Shown here in pieces: positions 36,931 to 48,474 of a stretch of 64,000 bases of DNA (positions within the stretch are counted from its first letter, which is position 1; every line of letters starts with the position of its first letter). A program made the position numbers and the translations under genes. The stretch is from Rachycentron canadum (taxonomy: Eukaryota; Chordata; Actinopteri; Carangiformes; Rachycentridae), in assembly GCA_038496675.1 (NCBI GenBank), contig CM076651.1, forward strand, positions 3,814,918 to 3,878,917. Direction: 5' to 3'. Below the pieces are notes generated by a model, which had not been told where the DNA came from, made no database searches, and saw only the letters and a list, made by a program, of their open reading frames with translations.

Positions 36931-37149
36931 GAGGAAACATTACATGAGGTCCCAAACACTCTGTGGAGCCAGAAACCCAGGGGTTAGCGCTGAACACCTC
37001 CAGGAACTCCCTGTAACCAGCATCTCCTCGCAGGCCTGCACGTTGGACCGCTGGTGATTTTGTTTTGATTCCTCTCCAGGCCTGGGACAGTCGCCATCAG
37101 TGACTCACACATGTTGGCTCTTGGCTGACTTTGGCCCCTTTTCTTCTTT

Positions 37150-37156
<7 letters not shown>

Positions 37157-37205
<49 letters not shown>
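37157..37205. repeat. (TC)n microsatellite
   Basis: About 24 TC units in the nr4a1-tamalin interval. Confidence 0.95.
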
Positions 37206-37208
<3 letters not shown>

Positions 37209-40200
37209 TTCAATGAATTTCCTCTTGTTTTTCCAGATACAGTACGTGGATGAAATGGCGGTGTTATTGTCTCAAAGTTTCCTGGACCTGTTCAAGGTCA
37301 GGAGCCAGTTGTTAAAGAGTAAGCAGAGGGACTTTTTAAAGAGTTTGTGTGTGCGCTGGGGTTGATTGCACTGATGCAAGTGAAATCCCCAAACAATACA
37401 AAGCCTTGGTTGTCAGTGTTAGACAGGGACTGAAGAAACTTGTAGTGGCTGGAAGAGAGACGTCAGTCATTACAACCACAGCTGCTATTCAGCTGGAAAT
37501 GGATAATAGCTTTGCCACAATGTGCTTATTTTTGCTCTCTTTTCTAATCACAGTGAATTCCCCAGTTTCATCAACATTCAGACTCCAGGCACTGTCTGTT
37601 TTGGAGCTAGATTCAGTCCGAGAGGCTCCTCTCTTACTTAAAGTGAAGAGAGTGAAAGATGAAACAGTGAGTGATGAAAATTAGGCCTTTAAACTCAAAG
37701 TCTCTAACACTGGAATGACCTGAGCTCTAAAATGACTGGATCTACTTCGCTGAGAACAACAAAGAAACATGCTATCTAATCATGAGGTAAATGGAAAACA
37801 AAAAAAAGAAGAAGCAGGATCCAAGAAACCACAAAGTGACTAGACAGACCCAGACTTCCTCCTTTTAACCATCAAAAATACAAACAAAAACATTCGTATC
37901 CAGCAGCAAACCTAAAATAATTGTAAAAATGATCAGTATTAAGTGTGAGTGGGACTTTATCATAGCAGATGAGTCAGTTCTACCCTCTTTGATTAACACT
38001 GAAAGACTTTGAGGTGGAGAGTGTGTAGGCAAAAGTGAGAATATACTGAACAGCGTCAGATAAAAGCCCCTGTTATTGGGTTTTATGGACACTCAAGTGT
38101 GTATAAATTAATATTACGTATGTTCAGGAACCAGTGAATTTCTAACAGGCAATTGTTTTTCCAATTATTTTGCTGTCAGTCATCTAATCGATAAATCAGC
38201 TGATCATTTCACAGCTTGGCTACTGAGCATCAATAGGGACCCAACATTAAATTTTTCTCCCCGTGGCCTAGTGGGAGGTTAATAGGGCCATGCTCAAAGT
38301 CAAGTCAGACCAGACCCTGCATCAGTTTCAGGTCTGTTTAACATAGACATGGAACTTTTTGTGACTTTGTGTCATCATCAAACTAGAGCATGTATCATCT
38401 TTCTTAAAGCTTCAAGGGGATTTCAGATAATTACAATCATAATGTTTTCTGGGAACGCGGAACAGTATCTCTGGGCTCCATCCTCTCTGTTTTCCGGGAG
38501 TTGGCTCTTAAAAAAAAAACTTGGTGAATCAACATCCTCTCTCCTTTTGGACAAAAACTACAGCTAACAGCATTCCTGAAGCCCAGACGCCCTCTTATCC
38601 ACAGCCGCCCTCGGCTTTTCAAGAGGCAAGCCTGATTTCATTTGCTCTGACATGGTGGGAGATGAGGCAACGTGCTGTGCTCTTGTCAGTCTGTACCGGT
38701 AGTTCAGTCGCTGTGGATGTGGTCGTTCTGGTTTGTTCTGCATCCCCCTGGAAAAAAAAAAAAAAAGACGTCCTGAACAGACTGATCCCCACCATTTCCT
38801 GTCTTTGGAGACAGGAAGAAGTTACTGTCGCCAGTCTCTTTCTTTCAACCCAAGAATGGTTGTTTACAGGCCTGCACGACCCGGACAACACAATTTTTAG
38901 TGGGAAACTCGATGCCATTGGCAAATAATCGAAGTGAAATATTTAGCACTTTCTTGGAAAGACTTTCAAAACTGGGGCCACATTGTGTTATGAAGATATT
39001 ACCCCATGACACTTCCTGCTATTGTGTTTGAGGACTTTCTCTGTCTTTGTGTGCACACTAACAGCTGTCGCACAGAGGTTTTATATAACAGAGGTTCAGC
39101 CCTCAAACATTAGATGCATGACTGGATCAAAAACAATGTATTGTGAAAGGAATATTTCATATTCATAGACTCAATTTAAAAATGAACATTGACAATAATA
39201 TTGTCCCACTTAAAGGAGAGTGGAACCTAAAAGGAGACTTTTGAACAGCGCTTGATTGGCAAATCCTAATATTGATGTATAACAGACAAAATAGTTCCAC
39301 AAACATTTTCAGGCATGTCTTTTTATAATTTCTTCCATGCATGTGTGCATGTGTGTGCGTGTGTGTGGCGTCAGAGAGGGTGGAAGCGACAGAACAGCAG
39401 GTGGTTCCTTATCTGATGTTGTGTTCTCAAACATCATAAAACCATCCTGAAAAAGAGGAACCTGTTTAATAACTGAAAGTTCAACCTGAAGCACACAAGT
39501 TGTGTTTCACATCCTGAGGGAAACAATTGCACGTCGACCAAAGCCAGACAAAAACCTGCAGCCTGCATTAATTCAGATTTTACCCTCCAGGCATCCAGTC
39601 TTCAGTGATGCTTTAGTGAGCAGGGCAGGGAGAAACAGCGTGTTAGTAACACACAGTCGCATGTGTGTTGTATTAACACTCGGCCCACGATGCATCACTC
39701 CAGGATGTTTTTACTACCAACTAATATGCAGAAAAAAAAAATTTACTCAAAAAAACAAATGAATCATTCATTCCCCCCTAAATTTAGTCTGAGTTTAGTT
39801 ACATGCAGCTGTTGTGTTTCCTGTCTTGGCATTAAAGCTAAATATCCGTGACTGTCTGACATATGAGCAGCAAAGGAAAATAAAAGCATATTCAGTAACA
39901 GAGACTTTTACACCTGTCATCCTCTCAAAGAGGAAATCAGTATGTAGTGTAGTGTAGTATGGGATGGGATGGGTTGTGGGGTGGGTGGGAGTTTGAGTAA
40001 TTCGAGGACTCTGTAACTGGAGATTGCCATACGAGGAGATGATGATGAGGAAGTGTTGTTGCAGTGACTGAGCACTATTTAGTTTCCTCTGTGAACAGCC
40101 TGTTATCTTTGCAAACAGCTTCACCTTCGTTTACCTCCTCTGCTACAATAAAACACACACTGATCATCACCCAGCAAACACTCACAAAGCTGGGATGTGC

Positions 40201-43149
40201 ATCAAGCAACAGCTCCGCTTTATAACGAAAGAACTATTCAATTAAAATTTAAATGTTTTTTCTCACTTATCCTTTAAATATATATAAATATTATATATAG
40301 TCAGATATCCTGACTTTGACTTACTCGTATGGGTCCATCTCCAAAAACAATGGATCCTAATATTCCCCTAATGCAGCTCATTATGCTCTATCTTTAACAG
40401 AGTGCCAGCATGAAACCAGACCTTCCAGCTTCTGTTCCAAAAGTCTGAAAAAACCTCATTCAAAATCCTATTGACATTTGCAAATACTAACTGAAATAAA
40501 ACTGAAAATCCAGCCTTGGAGCTGAGAGAACATTATACCATGTTCCCTGTTTCATTCGACTACAAAGCAAATATATTTGCTTGTTAACTATTTAGGTTTT
40601 TAAGGTAACCTTAATAACCAATGTTTCTTATGAGCCCTAGATGTTTGCAAAATAAATGTTAAAGACGTGAGCCCATGAGCAAGTCGAGCGGTCGCACTTA
40701 GTTCAGAAAATCAGTTTGTAGAAAGTAGAGCAAATGGAAAAATGATTTGAGAGGGTTTATGAGTTTTAATGAATATGGATGTTGCAAGCCAAGTTGCATA
40801 TGTTGTTTTTTTTAATGGCAGCTGTATTTTTTTTTCTCTACTTACAATGTAATTGTTGGTAAATTTTGTTAAAACCACAAAGGTTTAAATTTCTTATTCA
40901 AGTGTTGCCGTAGATGCCAAATCCAGAAAGTTAATCCAAAGAACATGCTTTTTTCACAAAGTCTGATTAAAGAAATGTTGAATGAGACATAAAAATCCAA
41001 CTTTACGTAAATGAGAGTCTGCATTTCCGGCAAAGCCTCATGTCCACTTCTAAGATGAATGGAAATGGAGGTCAAACCTCCAGTGTCACTTAAATACACG
41101 TATAAAGAAGAACTTTGTTGTGCATTTCAGATTGTGGCCTTCATCAGAGTCATCATACCACACAATAACGTTGTTCTTTATAGTACGAGTCATTAGACTT
41201 GCAAATGTTTCCTGCAGAGCCACAGAAGAGATTGTGCATCTGTTTCCACCAGGCCTTCGCTTCATGACCAGTAAACTCATTTTCACGTGTAGGATTTCAA
41301 AAACAAAAAAATGAGTTCATCATTCACAGAACTAACATGAGTCCACCATAGAAATATAATTCATATTTAGGATCGTCCAGCATCTGTGGCTGTTATAATC
41401 TGTCAGAAAAGGTTTTTACCAAACGTCACGAGTCAGCCATGAAAACATCAAGGTTTACACTGATGATCCACTAACATACTGTAACTGCTTTTCTGCTGTA
41501 TTGATGCACATTAAAGATGAATAAACTAAATATCAAAAAATAAATAAAAATAAAATCAAATACTCAGCTTATTGTCTCTCCATCAGGACTGTGTGGGTGG
41601 TGTTTGATCAGATTTTACTGGAAGTGGCTGCCAACAAACAATCCCCACAACTGTCATCAGATTTTATTCTCATGCTAAATTCTTGATTGGCAAAAGGAAA
41701 GATGTGATATCTCTTCTCTGCAACTGAGGCTTAAAACCAGTGACAAGCAATGGAAAAATCAGATAGCATCTCTGATGTAAAATAACCACAAAATAATTAC
41801 ACAGAAAATGTTGTTTTCACACAAGTCCCCATCGATCACGAGACATTTTTGGGGCCTTTAATTAATCTTTTCATATGTATGCTGCTTTTTTTTTTTTTTT
41901 TTTTGAAATATCTCAATGAATGTGTTATTAAACACCAGTTAATGTATGTGGAGATGTGTTCTTTGGATCTGTGCTGCTACTGGAAAACATTTTATGGACT
42001 TGGTGTTAATAAAATACACAGCTGTTCAGTTCCTAAATAAAAGACTCTGGTTGTATAACTGTGCTGTCCATTGAAAAGCTGTTTGGTGGAAATTATGAGC
42101 AGCAGCTCCAGGAGAGAGTGTTATTGCCACAAAAAGACATTATAACCTTTCAGGTGTCAGCTCCCTGCCGCTGCCGCTGGGAAACCAAACGTGTGTTTAT
42201 CTCAGATGTAGACTATGAAGAGCAAACATCATTTTGCATTTATTTCAGACGCTGCAGTTGATGAGGGTGTGAAGATTTTCTGAATCATCCATGCCACCTT
42301 CCTCCAGTTGGTCACGTGTGCTGAACTTGTGGAGATCTCAGCAGATTTCACATGTCACGTCTGACCCTGAACTCCACTTAATGTCACACCTGTCACCTCA
42401 GGGGCAGGTGTCCAGACTGGCGTGGTGGTGTGCTTACTTCACTGCATATTAACCTCTTCTCTGTCTTAGTTAAACCCGCACACTGACAGGCAAACATGGG
42501 AGATAATCATATGTGTGTGACGTGACTGTTTTATAACCATGCAGTCAGTTGCACCCTGTTATCTTTTTGGTGGATTTCCGGTAGATTTGTAAGCCACATC
42601 CTGTGTCTTGACAGCCCATACCAGCTCTTATTCCTCTATCAGACACAACAGACAGACAACTTCAAAACCATCTAGCCACCCACACTTTATGACGTGAAAT
42701 GTTCCCTTTTTGTTTCAAACTGTTTAATTTTAATTGTATGAGAATAAAATGTGTGGCTTTTTTCCCCTGTGCACATGAGTGTAAAAAAAAGCATTGGTTG
42801 AAAAAACTTCCCTTTTTTTCAACCAACATGAACATCTGCACTGATCCATTTGTCCAGAGGCACTAACAGCCAATCACAGCGATGCACGCGATGCTTGAGA
42901 AATCACATTCTGGTCTGAGCCGTTTCACCACAGAGGTTTGTGTCCTACAGGCCCCTCTGCTTCCCCTTTTCAAAGCTTGCATCTCATCACTGACAGGCGG
43001 GAATGGGACTCGACCAACGGGCAACGTCTTTGACACCAGCTTCGTCCTTACGCTGCAAATTCAATGATCAAAACTTCAAATCCATCCTTTCCATTATGCT
43101 TTAATTTGACCTTATACTCAGGATCTGGTCTCAAGAGGCACAACAAGTT

Positions 43150-43700
43150 GCTTGGATTTACATTTACTGATTTGGCAGCGACTTGAAGTGAGGGGCATCG
43201 GTACAGCTTCAGTGCAGTAGAAGGCCTCGGCGTAAGTGTTAAGTACATCTATTGAATAAGTGCAGGAGATCATATAAGAAAGTGCAACAAAAGTGCATAG
43301 TGAGTTCTAGTTGGACATATTAAGAGATGAGTTTTAATGAGATTCTTGAAGATAGAGAGCGATGCCCCTGCTCTGGTAGAAACTGGGAGCTTGTTCCACC
43401 ATCTGGGAACCACAGATGAGAACAGCCTGGACCGTGATTGCTTGTTTGCAGAGATGGCCATGTCAGACATTCCTTGGAGGTAGGCAGTGGCCGAGAAGAA
43501 ATATAGGACTGTAGGATCGAATTCATATAGATGGTGCAGACCCAGAAGTTCAGTGAATTAATAGATTTTATTTGGGCGGCCATGAGTAGCCAGCATAGGT
43601 CGATGAGTACGACGACGATTGAAGACCAGACGTCCTGCTGCAGTTTGGATCATCTGCAAGGGTTTCACTGCCTGCAGATCACCAAGGCCGGGTTAAATAT
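43150..43700. repeat. Dispersed fish repeat, class unassigned
   Basis: It opens with CATTTACTGATTTGGCAGCG and AAGTGAGGGGCATC. It continues with TTGAAGATAGAGAGCGATGC, GGGAGCTTGTTCCACC, ACAGATGAGAACAGCCTGGA and, near the end, GAAGACCAGACG and TGGATCATCTGCAAGGGTTT. These blocks, in this order, match a repeat I recall from many percomorph genomes. No intact frame is present. Confidence 0.6.
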
Positions 43701-44465
43701 GGTTTGTTGTGGATAAAATAAGAGGAGGAGCACTACATAATTACAGTTTTACTTTTCATTTAGTTGTCTTGGGTGAGGAGTTCATCATTATCTTCCAGTG
43801 CAGTATGCGATGTGGTTCGTTATGTCCTGTTGGAGCGAGCAAACTGCTTCAAACCTGCTGCTGCACAGACGAAACAAATTAACCACAGTCTTTAAAACAA
43901 CAGTGGTGTTTTTAGCAGCAGGACGAGATCCAAACCTTTACAACAGCATTGTTGACTATAGCCAACGCCCCCCCCCCCCTTTTCCTAACCTCCCACTGGG
44001 CTAATTGCTGAGCAACCACCCGCCTTGTTTGGCCCGTCTGTGTCTGTTAAATGGCCCTTTCAAGCATTGTTTTTAGTGTAGCTTCATCTTGACTAATTAT
44101 CCCCTCGTTATGTGTTCAGCCCATTCCATCTAAACCCATGTTTCAAGCATCAACAAGCTTGGATAACAAACCCTAATGTCAGTGTGACTTTCCAGTTCAC
44201 CCCCCCCCCTCCCTTCCCCAGTCCTCCTCCTGCTTCTACTCCTCACAACAGTCAGATGAGGGCATGAAGAAGAGAGGACCCCGGCTCAAAACACATGGCC
44301 GCATACCATCGCTCACCATCATCAACACTCTTGACGCATCTGTGAATGAGCGGTGGAGGACAAAAGGGATCAGCGCCGCAGAGCCCACAGAGAGAGTGAC
44401 CACCATGACCTCATGGGTCAGCTGGGAGCCAGGAATGAAAAGACTCCAAGCAACCCCCGCCCAAC

Positions 44466-44511
44466 GCACGCACACACGCACGCACGCACACACACACACA
44501 CACACACACAC
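44466..44511. repeat. (CA)n/(CGCA)n microsatellite
   Basis: A CA run with interspersed CGCA units. Open frames across it encode only His-Thr or Cys-Val repeats. Confidence 0.95.
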
Positions 44512-45116
44512 CCAGCAAACTCTTGGACAACTGAAGCCGCCATGGGAATATGGGAGCGTGGAAGAGGAGGAATCAGTGCTGGTGTGCAGGAGCTGAAAGA
44601 GAGCGGTTGTTTGGAATTTTGGGTCATGCCTTTCTCCGCACATTCCTCCCTATTCTCCCAACAATAAACTGTGTCAGGGCCGACACAACGGCCTCCATTT
44701 TGGATACTTGGCACTACGATAAGCCTCAAACCATCCGAAACCACACCGTAACCTCCAAAACTCGGGTGATAACATTCTTAAATAGGAGGAAAAGTTGAAG
44801 GCCTACTATATTTAACAGCACCTCGTGGAAAAGGTCACATCTCGACTGGAGGGAATTACAAACAGACTGTGTGTACACTCGAGGCCTGAGCGCTAATTTA
44901 AGTTTGGGAGCTACAATTCCCACAGACGGTTGTGGCTTGTGAAACAAAACAGCTTTTCTTGCAAGTTCTGCACGAAATAGTGTTCTGTGTTTTATTTTTA
45001 GAAAACCGTGACTTCGGCAGAAAATATAAAAACCGGATCAATCTGAATCTGAAGCAGATATCTATCTATCTAACTTAGAAAATGCTACGTTGCACAATGA
45101 CATTCATGATGGGTCA

Positions 45117-45122
45117 TTTATT
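45117..45122 (-). terminator. Candidate tamalin poly(A) signal (AATAAA)
   Basis: AATAAA on the minus strand about 340 nt after the tamalin stop. A second copy lies at 44996-44991. Confidence 0.45.
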
Positions 45123-45463
45123 CAGCTGTCAAAATAAAAGTCTTGCATGCAGTAAAAACTGAGAAATGCTTCATTCTGTACATGGACCAAACACGTTGAA
45201 ATAAATAAATAACTTAAAGCAGAAAAAAATGAAAACAAAATTTATGTACAGCTGTTAAACACTGAAGGCTACTGAATTTAGCCAAATGTTCATTGGTCTA
45301 ACTATTCAAACAAGGAGAGGTGCAACTGTCGAGCCTTTACACTTTGGTCTCAATTTCTTCACTCTTCAGGACTGCTTGCTCTGTTTTCTTTGGCAGTTTA
45401 GTTTGACAGTCACTGGTGCTTTAGGTCTTTGGGTCTGTTTAGGAGAACAGCTCTGTTTGCTGC

Positions 45464-46855
45464 TCACAGTTTGCTCTCCTCCTCCTCCAGCGGACGGTTC
45501 AGACCGGGGATGAATTTGAGGAGGCGCCTGCGGAAGCTTTTTGGTTTGGGCTTCCTCTGCAGTGAGTTGAATCCTCCCTGCTTCTCGCCAGAGGCAGACG
45601 ACGATGATCCTCTCATGTAGCTGCGTGTGCTGGCGCTGCGGGTCAGCTGCGTTTTGGCCGTCGCGAAGAGCTCGCTGGTCGGTCGGAGACGTTGCTGCCG
45701 GTGAGACGGTGGCTGCTGCTCTTTTTTGTTTGCACTGCCGGAGTCTGAGTCCACGTTGCCGTCTGCTTGGTACAGGCAGGTCTGGTAGAGAGGGTCGTCC
45801 TCGGTGGCCGTGCTGAGGAAGCTGGCGCTGCTGCTGGTGCTGCTGGTGCCACAAAGGGCTCTCTGAGCGGCGGGGCTGGGGGCACCAAGGCTGCCGTACA
45901 CACCTGCTGACTCCAGGGACTCGTACACTGCAGCATCACTCATTACGATGCCTGCAGGGACAAGGGAGAAGAGTCAGGACAATGGACCATCACAGACAAA
46001 CTGGAACAAAACAAGACACTTCTGATTTCATATTTCTGATTTTATAATGTTTGTCTGCTGTGAATAAAAGTGCAAAGCAGATGACGGCATGTTTTAATCC
46101 TTTTATCATTTGTGTTTTATACATCTACAGACATGTTAAAGAAGTGTTGACATGGAGTGGAGTATCCTGTGAAGAGTGAATCGAACTGAACTGACACAAC
46201 ACACAATACACAAGATAACCCACCATGAACAAGCCTCTGTTCCTGCACCATCAAAGACCGATATTCGTCCCACTTCTCATGAAGAGTTTGCTAAAAAGGA
46301 CAAAAAGACATAATTGTGAAAAGATTAGGACGAGAAAATCATAGCAAGTTATATTCATTAAAAGGTTACATCAGATATTCTCAAAAACCATTACAGTAAG
46401 AGTGAAACAGAAAAACTGAGTGAGAGTGAGAGGGTGTTCCCTGATACCACAAACTAACATGAGTGTTTGAGTGGTGAATGAGGCCCTTTATCAGTGTGTG
46501 CTCTTCTTCTGTGCCGATCCATTTAGTGAGAAATCAACATCTACCAACATTTTCATCCCACACTGGCTCCGATGCTGCAGCTGCAGCAGCAGCAGCAGGT
46601 TAATCTTTAAAATGTTGGATTAGTATCTTAGAGAGCGACTGTGTTGCAGTGGATTAGAGTGTGACAGCTGCTGTAATCTTGGGGGAAAAGCTCGCTCACT
46701 CGAGCCACTTCACTGGCAGCTTTTTTAACAGCCATGAGTGAAGAATGTGCGCGACGACCAGCCGGACAAACTGCTGGTGCAACAGGTGGTGGCTGCTGGG
46801 GAGGACAGGTGTAAAGGGAGGGGGAGGTGGTGTCTATGTCTAGCATGTTAACATA

Positions 46856-46903
<48 letters not shown>

Positions 46904-48069
46904 CTGACTTGCTTGCTGACAAACAGTGAAAAACTGCTGCAGCAACAGTAAAGAGAAGAACCCACCTTCAGATACTGAAGCCGGGCCTCCAGCTCTGCTT
47001 TTCGAATCGAGTCACTGTAAACCGTCTCCAGCCTTTGAGTGAAAAAGCAGAAGGCAACAGAGCTGATAAGTGTAACAGGAAACACCCATAAAAACTACAA
47101 GGCTACAAGTCATGTAAATACTCCACTGTATAAAAGGCTTTTTTCATAAGACAGTAGTGGGAATTGGTGGGTTAGTGTGACAGAGTTTATAAAAAGGGGT
47201 AGGAGGGGGACATATACAATTTCCACCCAAGACACTTCACTGCTGCAAATCCTTTGAATCACATGAGTGGGTGGGAGGATGTTGGGTGGGGGGCTTGGAG
47301 AGCTCATTTTCGCTCTAACACTTTATACAGACTGGAGTTGTACGTATGATTTGATGATGTCAGTCTATAAAGTCTGAGCCGCTCTGATGCGGTTCACCTC
47401 ACTTCTGTAGCAGCAGCTCTCAAAACTCACACATGGGGAACTAACGGTAACTAACTAACTAACGGCCCTTTTAATCTTCCACAAGCGGGGAAGGAGGGAG
47501 AGGAAGAGAGTGTGGTTCAAATTAAACATCCACTCACTGTACAATAAAAAGACTTCTTTCACCTTCAGTTCAAGAACTGTTACCAAAAAATAATGTGTCA
47601 ATGTGCTTTATCCAACCAGGTACTGATTGTTTTCATTACTGATTCATCTGACAATTATTTTCTTGACTAAATACTTAAAAATTATAATTTTACATATTTC
47701 TAATTTCCTGAAACCTGAGGTGAAGTCTTCAAATTGATATTCACTTTAGTATGATACATCCAAAAACTGCAGATTCTCTCAGCTGGAGCCAAGAAAATGT
47801 TTGGATTATAAAAAAAAAAAAAAAAAAGAAAAGAAAGAACCAGTAAAAGTAAAACCAGTTTCAGTTAAACCAGTGACAGTCAAACTTTCTGTCATGTTTC
47901 CCTCTCCATGTATGCTAATTTAACTTTTATTGACTTTTAACAATATTGGGGAAACTTGTTAATTGTTATCTCATGTTACTCGGGACGTTTCCCAAACTTC
48001 CTCCCAAAGGGCATCACTTGTGAACACAGACAGTGAATTGAAAAAACTAAATAAGACTATATCTATCTA

Positions 48070-48143
<74 letters not shown>

Positions 48144-48411
48144 ACATGAACACTGAGAGCTTTGTCAGCACCAGATCAATCTGCCTTGCTCTTTTTCCCC
48201 CACATGAATCAATCCTCTATCATATCAACTAATCGTGTCTAGAACAAATTAAACGTGTATTAATATATTTAACTTATTAAAACATCTGCTGCTGTTGTTT
48301 TCTGGGAGTCTGTGTACCTGAGTGTGTTGCCACAGGCTCTGATGAGCTGAACGATCTCTTTATGCCGAAATCCCTCCACTGAGGCCTCGTTCACACTTGC
48401 GATGGTGTCCC

Positions 48412-48474
<63 letters not shown>

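Larger units (their letters stand above)
28461..45110. other. Long intergenic region between nr4a1 and tamalin
   Basis: About 17 kb with no supported gene. Open frames are under about 140 codons, lack any family signature and often run through simple repeats or the N gap. Contents: a SINE-like fragment, a Tc1-like remnant, dispersed repeats, microsatellites and an assembly gap. Since nr4a1 and tamalin keep this order in human, the interval may hold nr4a1 enhancers or alternative 5' exons, but none can be assigned from one sequence. Confidence 0.7.

Noticed and set aside
37349..37684. 111-codon plus-strand frame
   Set aside because: No family resemblance and no supporting context; this length is expected by chance in 64 kb.
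38521..38928. 135-codon plus-strand frame and its 101-codon antisense partner
   Set aside because: No domain is recognisable, a poly(A) run gives a Lys stretch, and there are no convincing splice sites or conserved features.
44236..44667. Three overlapping frames of 104-135 codons
   Set aside because: They depend on the CA microsatellite for openness and match nothing known.
45366..45939. Open frames of 162 and 98 codons in other frames of tamalin exon 8
   Set aside because: They are shadows of the G+C-rich last exon; the true frame ends in the conserved EEEESKL tail.
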